Shown: positions 1 to 6,115, numbered from the stretch's first letter. The stretch: 9,070 nucleotides of DNA from Pseudomonadota bacterium (GCA_021785795.1 JAJYEK010000148.1:1-9070), one strand, 5' to 3'. The notes: generated by a model not told the origin, from the sequence alone. Numbers and translations are program-made.

Positions 1-420
1 ACCCGCATTGTGCCCGTCATCAGCATGCGCAGTGTCGTGCAGTTGAGTGGCGACCGCGCCGCAAAGCGGGTGCAGCATTGGGAAGATGTGGTCATCGCGG
101 CCTGTGAACAGTGTGGCCGCAATCGCCTGCCGCCGGTGGCGGCGGCGCTGCCACTAACAACCTGGATCCGAAGTGCGCAATGCGTGCCTGCACGGTGGAT
201 GCTGACCCCGGACGCGGCCGATTCGGTACGCTCGCTCGCACGCCCTGAAGCAGCCGTGCAGCTGCTGGTTGGACCGGAGGGGGGGTTCACCGCCGAGGAA
301 AAGCAGGCCGCCGCAGATGCCGGTTTCGTCGGAGTCAGACTCGGCCCGAGGACGCTGCGCACGGAGACTGCGGCGCCGGCCGCACTTGCGGTCTTCGCGG
401 CTCTGTGGGGTGACTTCTGA
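1..420 (+). CDS. rsmE: 16S rRNA m3U1498 methyltransferase RsmE, 3' part only
   Basis: This is the C-terminal part of RsmE, the cytoplasmic SPOUT-class enzyme that uses S-adenosylmethionine to methylate N3 of U1498 in 16S rRNA of the assembled 30S subunit. The reading frame is open from the first base, so the 5' end lies outside the window. Visible family signatures are the segment IVPVISMRSVV near the start, GRNRLPPV in the middle, the cofactor-binding loop LLVGPEGGF, and the C-terminal LGPRTLRTETA, which belongs to the trefoil knot. About 139 residues are present, roughly the catalytic SPOUT domain; the N-terminal PUA-like domain is missing because of the window edge. The stop TGA at 418-420 follows the usual family end. 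An internal GTG at position 10 is in frame but is not a credible start, since homology extends upstream of it. Confidence 0.93.
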   Translation, partial: TRIVPVISMRSVVQLSGDRAAKRVQHWEDVVIAACEQCGRNRLPPVAAALPLTTWIRSAQCVPARWMLTPDAADSVRSLARPEAAVQLLVGPEGGFTAEEKQAAADAGFVGVRLGPRTLRTETAAPAALAVFAALWGDF

Positions 421-540
421 CAAATCCGTGAGGCGCTGAGCCTGGCGACCAGACGTTGTGCAGCATCGCCATTCATGGCGGCTGCCGGGTGGATTGAGTG
501 CGGCATGCGTCCAGGTGCCACCCGTTGGCAGGGAGGATTC

Positions 541-1198
541 GTGCGCGACAACGAGATTGACCTCGCTTCAATTCCGGAGCGGGCGCTGCAGGTGCTGACG
601 CGGCCCGCCGCGTTTTTCCGGGACATGTCCAGGGCTGGCGGATTTCTCGAGCCCATGGTGTTCGTCGCGGTCATGGGTATCGTGAATGGCCCGCGGGTGG
701 CCGTGAGGTTTCCTGCACGCATCGGAGGCGGTACCGGCCTGATGATCGCTGTTGCCGGCTTTGTGGCGGTTATCCTAGGCACAGTGATCGGAAGCTGCAT
801 CCTGGCGAAGGCCTTAATCTGATCTGGCTGGTGATGGGTCCAAAGGAGAACTACGAAACGGCGTGTCGCTGCAATGCATACAATGTCTGCGATGCTGCCC
901 ATCGCCGTGCTGTTCAGCTTTGTTTCCTGCATGAACCTGGTCGCGATCGTCTGGGGCCTTTATCTGGTTGTGGCGGCGAGCGTCGGGGGTTCAGGGGCAT
1001 CCGCAAAGTCCTCCTGGATCGTGTTCGGCTTTTTTTCGCGTTCATTTAGGTGGTGCTGTCTTTTCAGTGTCCAGTACGCCGTACGCAGTATGGGCAGCTA
1101 TCCGGCCAACCTCGAGCGCATGCGCGGGCATATGGGCCGGTCGGGCTACGACCCCGGGCGAAGCCGGATGGAATGCGTCGCGACGGGAACGCTTCTGA
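541..1198 (+). pseudogene. Decayed YIP1-family membrane protein gene with frameshifts
   Basis: The remnant begins at a GTG at 541, preceded four bases upstream by GGAGG (532-536). The first piece, frame 1, reads NEIDLASIPERALQVLTRPA and continues AAFFRDM and GGFLEPMVF, typical of the N terminus of proteobacterial YIP1-family inner-membrane proteins. It stops at 820-822. Similarity resumes in frame 3 with IWLVMGPKENYETACRCNAY (about 818-877), then switches back to frame 1 with TMSAMLPIAVLFSFV, VAIVWGLYLVVAASV and SSWIVFG up to about 1110. So at least two compensating frameshifts, near 815 and 877, break the gene. The tail is uncertain: frame 2 offers TTPGEAG and a stop at 1196-1198, which may be the original end. 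No intact product is possible. The family function is poorly defined. Assembly error is an alternative, but several defects plus diverged internal segments favour real decay. The family call is from memory of its conserved strings. Confidence 0.62.
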
Positions 1199-1267
1199 CG
1201 ACTAGTGTCCGTGCCCGCAGATCAAGCCGTCTGCGGCAGGACGGCTGCAATAGCGAGGACTCAGTCA

Positions 1268-1759
1268 ATGCGCAACGACATAGAACCCGATGATCCATAT
1301 TCTTCGTGCCGGCGATCCGCACTACTGAAGACGGCAAATCTGGTTCTGGTGTTCTTTCTGTCTGCAACAGGAAGCGTCGCGGCCCAGGCATCGTCGAATA
1401 TGATTCGTCAGGGCTTGTGGCAGATTGTCGTGACCCTGAGCGTTCCCGGCATGCGTGCAGGCGTACAGCCATTCACGCACACACAGTGTTTTACGACCCG
1501 GGACATACGATACGGGCGCGATATACTCCAGGTCAATCCGGCAAGTCTTTGCCGGTTCATGAATACTCATCGATCCCGTGGCCGCGTCAGCTGGGACCTG
1601 CAATGCCGGGGCCGCCCCGCAGCGAGCGGCCATGCCTGGCTGACCTATGGACGCGACCGGTACGAAGGTGCGATCGCGTTGCGTGTCGACGTGCCGCGTC
1701 GCGGTCAGATGTCCATAACGGAGCAAGTGCACGGACGGCGTATCGGCGCCTGTCGCTAG
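1268..1759 (+). CDS. Secreted DUF3617-family protein
   Basis: A protein of 163 residues that fits the DUF3617 family, small exported proteins of unknown function common in proteobacteria. I chose the ATG at 1268 because GCGAGGA at 1253-1259 lies eight bases upstream and the in-frame upstream ATG (1205) would add 21 uncharged-poor, unconserved residues. The N terminus is a signal peptide with an unusually long n-region: basic residues around 15-21, a hydrophobic core at about 23-35 (LVLVFFLSATG) and a likely cleavage after SVAAQA near residue 41. Family-like features are GLWQIVVTLSVPGM (residues 49-62), four cysteines after the signal (74, 95, 113, 162) that could form two periplasmic disulfides, the segment WDLQCRGRPAASG, and the C-terminal GRRIGACR. 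It follows the YIP1 remnant by about 70 bases. No partner gene points to a role. Confidence 0.8.
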   Translation: MRNDIEPDDPYSSCRRSALLKTANLVLVFFLSATGSVAAQASSNMIRQGLWQIVVTLSVPGMRAGVQPFTHTQCFTTRDIRYGRDILQVNPASLCRFMNTHRSRGRVSWDLQCRGRPAASGHAWLTYGRDRYEGAIALRVDVPRRGQMSITEQVHGRRIGACR

Positions 1760-2118
1760 CGCATCGTACCGGAATGTCCTTGCGAGCCGACCAGGTAACT
1801 ATCCGGGAGGGGCCGCACAAGGCGGCAAGTCTCCGCAGGCTGTTTTGTGATCGCTGTCAGCATGAACAGCTCCCGGATTCCCGATCGAGTTCACGGCATG
1901 TAGTGTGTCGGCGGTTGCCGGGGGATCTGAAAGCTGGAATGCGTGTATCGGCCTGTCCGCCTGTGCTTGCAGCGTTGACCTGAACGGCACCACTAACCGT
2001 AGCGGAAATACAGGCGCCTGCGTACAACCTTCCGGGTTGGTCTAATTTTAAGTGTTTCGAGCGATTCCGGGCAGACCGGTGTATACCCGGAATTTGCCGT
2101 GAAATACCCATGGCTATC
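1760..2118. other. Gene-free stretch upstream of the FNR/DNR-type promoter
   Basis: No convincing gene is seen on either strand here; open frames in it lack ribosome-binding sites, recognisable motifs and family-like composition. It holds a short hairpin, CAACC/GGTTG at 2025-2039, followed by a weak T-rich run (TAATTTT at 2043-2049), which might be a poor terminator for the gene ending at 1759 but sits over 260 bases downstream of it. It also holds a perfect 8-base inverted repeat, ATTCCGGG (2064-2071) and CCCGGAAT (2086-2093), described separately. The region may be leftover sequence from decayed genes like the YIP1 remnant nearby. Confidence 0.6.
2064..2093. repeat. Inverted repeat upstream of the cytochrome-porin promoter
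   Basis: ATTCCGGG at 2064-2071 is repeated as its exact complement CCCGGAAT at 2086-2093 with a 14-base spacer. The spacer itself contains the palindrome ACCGGT (2075-2080). It lies 25 bases upstream of the FNR/DNR-type box at 2119. It has no T-tract on the plus strand, so it is not a good intrinsic terminator. It could be an extra operator for a second regulator, or chance in GC-rich DNA. Confidence 0.35.
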
Positions 2119-2132
2119 TTGACGTGGGTCAA
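2119..2132 (+). promoter_or_regulatory. FNR/DNR-type activator box
   Basis: The 14-base site is TTGAC-GTGG-GTCAA, a perfect 5-4-5 dyad that matches the binding-site form of the CRP/FNR superfamily members FNR, ANR, DNR and NNR (consensus TTGAT-N4-ATCAA, with GTCAA half-sites common among NO-responsive members). Its centre is at 2125.5. A -10-like TATTGT, preceded by TG, sits at 2155-2160, which puts the predicted start of transcription near 2167 and the box centre at -41.5, the classic class II activator position. The gene downstream is the cytochrome-porin fusion at 2293. Which regulator binds cannot be told from the site alone. Confidence 0.72.
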
Positions 2133-2152
2133 AGCCTGAACTTTTTCGGTCA

Positions 2153-2167
2153 TGTATTGTCGCCGGC
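2153..2167 (+). promoter_or_regulatory. -10 region and predicted transcription start of the cytochrome-porin gene
   Basis: TATTGT at 2155-2160 with an upstream TG dinucleotide (2153-2154) acts as a plausible -10 element. No good -35 hexamer is needed, because the FNR/DNR-type box occupies that position. The start would be near 2167, leaving a leader of about 126 nt before the ATG at 2293. The placement is inferred from spacing only. Confidence 0.5.
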
Positions 2168-2223
2168 AAAGTGGCTGCATTATGCGGCGAATGGCCTTAA
2201 AAATTTCCGGATTTTGGGATGTG

Positions 2224-2251
2224 CGTCGCGTGTGAGGGAGTGGGTGCGACG
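2224..2251 (+). other. Possible stem-loop in the leader of the cytochrome-porin mRNA
   Basis: CGTCGC at 2224-2229 pairs exactly with GCGACG at 2246-2251, enclosing a purine-rich 16-base loop (GTGTGAGGGAGTGGGT). The loop contains GAGGGAG, which could mimic an anti-SD or protein-binding site. It sits in the predicted 5' leader, about 40 bases before the start codon. A stem of six GC-rich pairs is weak evidence in GC-rich DNA. Confidence 0.3.
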
Positions 2252-2292
2252 TCGTCGGTCAGATTCTGTCAACGAAGCAAGGGGGGTTAGCG

Positions 2293-3621
2293 ATGTCCAA
2301 GTTATCCATGTCCAGAAGTTTGATCCTCGCCGGCGGGGGCGCTTTCGCCCTGCTGGCGTTGTCCTCGCCGGAGGCGCTCGCGGTGCCGAGCTACGCGCGC
2401 CAGACGGGTCTTGCCTGCGAAGTTTGCCACACGATTTTCCCGGAGCTCACGCCGTTCGGGCGCCTGTTCAAGCTGAACGGGTATACGCTGACGGGTCTGC
2501 GGCAGATTGAAGCGGCCGGCGGTAATGCACTCAAGATCAATGCGGGCGCCCCGCTGTCGGTGATGTTGCAGGTCGGAATGTCGAACGAAGGAAAGCGAGC
2601 GCCAGGAAAACAGAACAACAACGTCGAATTTCCGCGTCAATTGAGCCTGTTCTACGCCGGCGAGATTTCGCCGCACATGGGCACGTTCATGCAGCTCACC
2701 TATGAGCAGAAGGCTGCAGGTTCGAGCTTCCAGTGGGACAACACCGATGTCCGTTATGCCAACCATTTCACCATGGGCGGCCAGGATGAAATCTACGGCG
2801 TGACGCTGAACAACAATCCGTCCGTCGAGGACGTATGGAACGACACGCCGGCCTGGGGATTCCCCTGGATCCACTCGGCTGAGCATCCCTATGACCATTA
2901 TGCCAACGGGGCTTCCGGCGGTCCGCCTGATTCCATGCTCGACAGTCTGGGCGCCAACGTCGTCGGTCTCGGTGCCTATACACTGCTCAATAACCAATGG
3001 TATGCCGGGCTCTCTTTTTATCGTTCCGCCGTTCAGGGGACGCTGGTCGAACCGACATACGCTAGCGGCGCCACCATCAATGGTCTTGCGCCCTACTGGC
3101 GGCTGGCGTGGCAGCACCAGTTTGACAATGCCTATTGGGAGATCGGCACCTTCGGGATGCAGAGCAAGTTCCTGGAAAGCCCGGGAGTCGAAAACAAGTA
3201 TACGGATGTCGGCGTCGATACGCAGTACGAGCTGCCGCTCGGAGCCAATCTGCTGGGGCTGCACGCGCAGTATCTGCATGAGAGCCAGGATTACGGCACG
3301 GGTACCGCCTTGGCGACCAATTCGAGCGATCATCTGAATGATGCCCGTATCGATGCGGAGATGCACTTCCAGCGCATGTACGAAGTGGCACTGGGCTACG
3401 ACAACTGGAGCGGGTCCACAGACGCACTCCTCTATCCCGTGTGGACCAACAGTGCGGCAAACAGTCCGGACACGGCTTACTGGACCGCCGAAGTGGATTA
3501 CCTGCCTTGGGAGAACACCAAGCTGGGACTCCAGTACCGCGGATACACCAAGTACTACGGATCAACGACCAGCGTCTCGAACGATAATTACACCTATCTG
3601 TACGGATGGTTCGCGTGGTAG
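2293..3621 (+). CDS. Monoheme cytochrome c fused to outer-membrane beta-barrel, Cyc2-like
   Basis: A protein of 442 residues. Residues 1-30 are a signal peptide (ending SPEALA|VP). A single haem c motif CEVCH follows at 42-46, inside SYARQTGLACEVCHTIFPEL and then TPFGRLFKLNGYTLTG. Those are the only cysteines I see. The remaining about 380 residues look like an outer-membrane barrel: alternating aromatic and polar strands, many Trp/Tyr, and a terminal aromatic residue (LYGWFAW). This order and length match the Cyc2-type porin-cytochrome fusions, in which a small haem domain is thought to sit within the barrel and pass electrons across the outer membrane; some Cyc2 proteins oxidise Fe(II). Whether this one does is not shown by the sequence, because related monoheme-barrel proteins of unknown function also exist. 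The start ATG has AGGGGGG at 2280-2286 six bases upstream. It is a single-gene unit behind an FNR/DNR-type box, suggesting expression under low oxygen or NO. Confidence 0.9.
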   Translation: MSKLSMSRSLILAGGGAFALLALSSPEALAVPSYARQTGLACEVCHTIFPELTPFGRLFKLNGYTLTGLRQIEAAGGNALKINAGAPLSVMLQVGMSNEGKRAPGKQNNNVEFPRQLSLFYAGEISPHMGTFMQLTYEQKAAGSSFQWDNTDVRYANHFTMGGQDEIYGVTLNNNPSVEDVWNDTPAWGFPWIHSAEHPYDHYANGASGGPPDSMLDSLGANVVGLGAYTLLNNQWYAGLSFYRSAVQGTLVEPTYASGATINGLAPYWRLAWQHQFDNAYWEIGTFGMQSKFLESPGVENKYTDVGVDTQYELPLGANLLGLHAQYLHESQDYGTGTALATNSSDHLNDARIDAEMHFQRMYEVALGYDNWSGSTDALLYPVWTNSAANSPDTAYWTAEVDYLPWENTKLGLQYRGYTKYYGSTTSVSNDNYTYLYGWFAW

Positions 3622-3673
3622 GCGCCGGGTCATTGTAAATCCGCAGCAGATGCGTCGCTTCTTTCGCGGAAAT

Positions 3674-3705
3674 CGCGGGCGGGAACCTGCCCGCGGTGAC
3701 CGCGG
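3674..3705 (+). terminator. GC-rich hairpin after the cytochrome-porin gene, weak terminator candidate
   Basis: CGCGGGC (3674-3680) pairs with GCCCGCG (3689-3695) around an 8-base loop. An overlapping alternative hairpin, CCGCGG (3691-3696) with CCGCGG (3700-3705), competes with it. There is no T-tract, so this is not a standard intrinsic terminator. It could stabilise the 3' end of the transcript or assist Rho-dependent ending. The position, about 50 bases after the stop codon, suits a transcript end. Confidence 0.35.
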
Positions 3706-3878
3706 AAGAAGCAAAGGCCTGAGGGCAGGAGTAGTGGCTTAAAGGGGGCGTTCCGGTCTTGGACGGATTGATGCACAGGCGCGAAACCGCATTGGTCCGG
3801 ACCAGACCGGGAGGCCATCAGAGAGGGTCCATCCCGTTCGGGGACGTTGCGGACGGTTTCTCCGGTGGTGAAATGCGC

Positions 3879-3924
3879 GATCAATCCATGTTTTTTAGTC
3901 GGCATGTGAAATACATGTTTGATC
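3879..3924. repeat. Imperfect inverted repeat with nested CATGT/ACATG dyad
   Basis: GATCAATCCATGT (3879-3891) and ACATGTTTGATC (3913-3924) are near-complements, differing by one inserted base. Nested at its right end is a second dyad, CATGT-N5-ACATG (3903-3917). The left arm is followed by a run of T (3891-3896). It lies about 180 bases upstream of the SOD-like gene start. It could be an operator or an old transcript end on the plus strand; neither is proven. Confidence 0.35.
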
Positions 3925-4036
3925 AGGCGGGTTTCCGGTTTCCGAAATCAGGAATCGTTTCGGTGTCTACTGGAGAGTCGAATTCGCTGTCCGGGAGAGC
4001 AGGAATGGGCCCGTGCTGTTGGGCCGAGTTTAGATC

Positions 4037-4045
4037 TATGATAAA
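4037..4045 (+). promoter_or_regulatory. Possible -10 element for the SOD-like gene
   Basis: TATGAT at 4037-4042, continuing into AAA, is a good match to a sigma-70 -10 hexamer in a short AT-rich island just before the gene. No convincing -35 hexamer is found 15-18 bases upstream, so the promoter may need an activator or may be weak. The transcription start would be near 4050, giving a leader of about 55 nt to the ATG at 4103. Confidence 0.3.
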
Positions 4046-4102
4046 TTGTTCGCGTATCGCCTGATGATCAATTTTGCTTCACAAAATGAAAGGGGTAATA
4101 AC

Positions 4103-4516
4103 ATGCGCAAATTTATTATGGTAACGTTTTTTGCAGGACTGGCGGCAGCTTCCGTCGGCGCAGCACTTTCAGCGGGTCAACGCAGTGTCACCGTGATGAT
4201 CCATCCCGAGCCCGGTTTCTACGTCCACGAAAGCGGTAAGGCCGTACTTACGGCGGAAGGTGACAAGACCCGGGTTGTGGTCATGCTCCGGGGCGAGCCG
4301 AGAGGAGCAGTTGAACCAATCCATATCCATGAGGGCGTGTGTGGCCACATCAATCCGACTCCGAAGTGGGGACTCAATTCTCTGAAGAACGGACGGTCAG
4401 TGACCGTAGTTCCGGTATCGCTCGAAACGTTGCTCAAGGGCAAATACGCCATCAACGCACACAAGAGCGCCAAGGAATTGGGCGTCTACGTTGCCTGCGG
4501 TAATATCACGGAATAG
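4103..4516 (+). CDS. Small secreted Cu/Zn-SOD-like protein lacking the zinc loop
   Basis: A protein of 137 residues. I chose the ATG at 4103, with GAAAGGGG at 4087-4094 eight bases upstream, because it opens straight into a signal peptide (MRKF, hydrophobic core 5-22, likely cleavage ALSA|GQ at 24). An in-frame ATG at 4046 would bury that signal. The mature part resembles a reduced SodC or CHRD-type beta-sandwich. HIHEG at 74-78, C80, H82 with INP after it, AINAHKS with H120, and YVACGNI with C132 line up by eye with HVHE, C57, H63-FNP, H120 and ACGVI of human SOD1. All four copper ligands and the disulfide pair thus seem kept, while the zinc ligands, the electrostatic loop and the active-site Arg (Tyr here) are absent. 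It may bind copper in the periplasm; superoxide dismutation is unproven. It stands alone, closed by a strong terminator. Confidence 0.85.
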   Translation: MRKFIMVTFFAGLAAASVGAALSAGQRSVTVMIHPEPGFYVHESGKAVLTAEGDKTRVVVMLRGEPRGAVEPIHIHEGVCGHINPTPKWGLNSLKNGRSVTVVPVSLETLLKGKYAINAHKSAKELGVYVACGNITE

Positions 4517-4546
4517 AACACTCGCTGCAGAACGCGGTGTTCAATG

Positions 4547-4581
4547 AACCTCCGGGCTTGATGCCCGGAGGTTTTGTTTTT
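4547..4581 (+). terminator. Rho-independent terminator of the SOD-like gene
   Basis: An 11-base perfect stem, AACCTCCGGGC (4547-4557) with GCCCGGAGGTT (4563-4573), a 5-base loop TTGAT, and the T-rich tail TTGTTTTT (4574-4581) form a textbook intrinsic terminator about 30 bases after the stop codon. A weaker hairpin, GAACAC (4516-4521) with GTGTTC (4537-4542), sits just before it. The tail exists only on the plus strand, so it would not end the convergent minus-strand operon. Confidence 0.92.
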
Positions 4582-4835
4582 GGAGGAGTAGATGTACCAA
4601 AGACGCCGGTTTCCCCAAGGTGGTTCCTGCCATGCGTTGTTTCTTTGAAACGCTCAACCCTGTGGCAGACGGCAACAGTCCAGCCCGGAATGAGACTGCT
4701 CACGGCCGCATGTGCTCGGTCAGAATATCCCTAGCGGGTGTTGCGTCATTGTAGCGCTGCGGTTCAGGCGGGCGCAGTCACGGCCGGCGTCCCGGATCAG
4801 CGTTGGATGCAGTCCGCCCCCTCTCCGGGGTTGCC

Positions 4836-5594
4836 TTATCTCGAGTCCGGCCCTGGCTGCTGCCGGGCCTGCGTGGCAGAATCGCTGCCCGGCTGCGGGA
4901 CAAGACCAGCCCTGACCTGCTGAATCAGGGCGCCCGCGTCTGCACATCGTCTGAGCAGGGTATCCCATAGCGGGAAAAGGCGGGTTTCCTCGCGATACTC
5001 GTGTTTGGACAGAGCCGCCGCCAGCAGACCGAACCAGATTTCCGCCTCGACCGGATCCGGGCCTGTCTCACGGAACAGTTCCTCGATCATGATCGTCTGT
5101 TTGGCAATGTCCTCGTGTTCACGCAGCATTGTGGCGACCGGGTTGTCCTCTTCCGGTCCATACAGGGACGGGAAGGCTGGTGCGAGCAGGTTGTTCTCCA
5201 CGGCGATGTGACGACGCAGCCCTTCCAGGAATTCCATCACTTCGGGCGTTGCCGCGATAGGCCCGCGGGCGCGCAATCGCGTCAGCGTCCCCACCAGCAA
5301 TGCATCCAGCCGTTCATGATCGCGGCTGAGAATATCCTGAAGTGTTGATGCCTCGGTATCTTCGCGCCTGCGTATGGACACCCGCCATACCTGTTGCTCA
5401 CGTACGCACTGCCAGCACAGACGATTGCGAAGCTGCAGTTGCAGCTGTTTGAGCAGCAGCGCCGGATCTTCGGCGGAAATCAGAACCATCTCCGTGCCCG
5501 GCTCCAGGTCCCTGAGTGCATAGAACGCGTAGGTGTGTGCCGGCATGCCGGGCGGGGTGGAGCGCAAATCGAGATAGCGCGTCTTGAAGTTCAT
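4836..5594 (-). CDS. DUF2249-hemerythrin (HHE) fusion protein
   Basis: A protein of 252 residues with two parts. Residues about 6-76 match DUF2249, a small alpha/beta domain often found in denitrification and NO-related gene sets (LDLRSTPPG, DLEPGTEMVLIS, EDPALLLKQL, WRVSIRR). Residues about 84-220 form a hemerythrin-like four-helix bundle with a full set of di-iron ligands: H93 (SRDHERLD), H129 and E133 (HIAVE), H160 (REHED), H198 and E202 (HEYREE). The tail after 222 is short and disordered. It is cytoplasmic and may bind O2 or NO, or sense them; no enzymatic role is shown. It is the last gene of the operon. Its ATG overlaps the stop of the SirB2-family gene (ATGA at 5594-5591), implying translational coupling. 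No clear terminator follows on the minus strand. Confidence 0.93.
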   Translation of the reverse strand: MNFKTRYLDLRSTPPGMPAHTYAFYALRDLEPGTEMVLISAEDPALLLKQLQLQLRNRLCWQCVREQQVWRVSIRRREDTEASTLQDILSRDHERLDALLVGTLTRLRARGPIAATPEVMEFLEGLRRHIAVENNLLAPAFPSLYGPEEDNPVATMLREHEDIAKQTIMIEELFRETGPDPVEAEIWFGLLAAALSKHEYREETRLFPLWDTLLRRCADAGALIQQVRAGLVPQPGSDSATQARQQPGPDSR

Positions 5595-6115
5595 GGCGTC
5601 ACGTCGGCAACTGGGGCAGGCGAACCCGGTGCCTGTGACGGCCTGGCTGACGGCCCAGCTGGCCTAAACCTTTTGCGATCGGCGAATGGGCTCGTCCCGG
5701 GGTTCTGTTCCTGTGCATGCGCAGCCGGCGTAACGGATCCCTGCCCGAGCGGCAGCGGATCGCGCGTCACTGCTACAGCGACGATATAGCCCAATACGAG
5801 CAGCGCCCCGACCCAGGCAGCCACGCGTATGCGCCAGGTCCTGCCGCGCTTGAGCGCTATCGTGCCCAATCCGATATAAGCGACGACCGCGAGAGTCTTT
5901 GCGGTGAGCCAGCCATTGACGAATGGATACTGGTGGATCTGCAAGGCAAGGTCGGCTCCGGCGGCAAGCAGCAGGGTATCGACTACGTGCGGTGCGATAC
6001 GCACCCACCGTGCCTTGAGGAGCGGTGAACCCGTCATCATCCAGATGCCGCGCAAGACAAAGCCTGTGATAGTCAGAATCACGCAAAAAACGTGCACCAG
6101 CAAGATCCAGTTCAT
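5591..6115 (-). CDS. SirB2-family membrane protein with proline-rich C-terminal tail
   Basis: A protein of 174 residues. I chose the ATG at 6115 because it forms an ATGA overlap with the stop of the upstream gene and begins the conserved family start MNWILLVHVFCVILTITGFV. The longer frame back to 6241 reads through the neighbour's 3' end and adds unlike sequence. Four hydrophobic helices span about 1-130, with histidines H8, H43 (IAPHVVDTLLL) and H61 as SirB2 proteins show; these might bind haem, which is my inference. Family members are usually about 120-130 residues. Here about 45 extra residues follow, rich in Pro, Ala and Ser, and probably unstructured. SirB2 got its name from Salmonella invasion gene control, but that role is not well founded and does not fit this setting. 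The context suggests part of an NO- or oxygen-related membrane module. Confidence 0.88.
   Translation of the reverse strand: MNWILLVHVFCVILTITGFVLRGIWMMTGSPLLKARWVRIAPHVVDTLLLAAGADLALQIHQYPFVNGWLTAKTLAVVAYIGLGTIALKRGRTWRIRVAAWVGALLVLGYIVAVAVTRDPLPLGQGSVTPAAHAQEQNPGTSPFADRKRFRPAGPSARPSQAPGSPAPVADVTP

Larger units (their letters stand above)
3622..4102. other. Gene-free stretch with several dyad symmetries
   Basis: This stretch separates the cytochrome-porin gene from the small SOD-like gene. A 101-codon open frame (3759-4064) has no ribosome-binding site or recognisable motif and I do not regard it as a gene. The DNA instead holds a GC-rich hairpin just after the cytochrome gene (3674-3695), a perfect 12-base palindrome (TGGTCCGGACCA, 3793-3804), a larger inverted repeat (3879-3924) and a -10-like sequence near 4037. 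It is therefore likely regulatory or remnant DNA rather than coding. Confidence 0.55.

Noticed and set aside
2025..2049. CAACC/GGTTG hairpin with a T-rich run as terminator of the DUF3617 gene
   Set aside because: The stem is only five pairs, the T-run is interrupted and separated from the stem, and it lies more than 260 bases after the gene.
2302..3366. A 354-codon open frame on the minus strand, inside the cytochrome-porin gene
   Set aside because: It is antisense to a gene with a signal peptide, haem motif and good ribosome-binding site; its translation shows no recognisable motif and is a codon-bias shadow.
3759..4064. A 101-codon open frame between the cytochrome-porin and SOD-like genes
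   Set aside because: No ribosome-binding site, no recognisable motif, and it runs over several dyads.
4061..4075. Possible third FNR/DNR-type box (TGATGATCAATTT) before the SOD-like gene
   Set aside because: Only the ATCAA half-site is present; the expected left half (4058-4062) is CGCCT, so there is no dyad with a 4-base spacer.
4046..4102. Upstream ATG for the SOD-like protein
   Set aside because: It would place 19 residues before an otherwise normal signal peptide, and the ribosome-binding site GAAAGGGG supports the ATG at 4103.
4582..4835. Small open frames in the convergent gap, and a possible minus-strand terminator
   Set aside because: The frames lack motifs and ribosome-binding sites. 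No hairpin followed by a T-tract is seen on the minus strand after 4836. Only a short GTTTC/GAAAC dyad (4639-4651) stands out.
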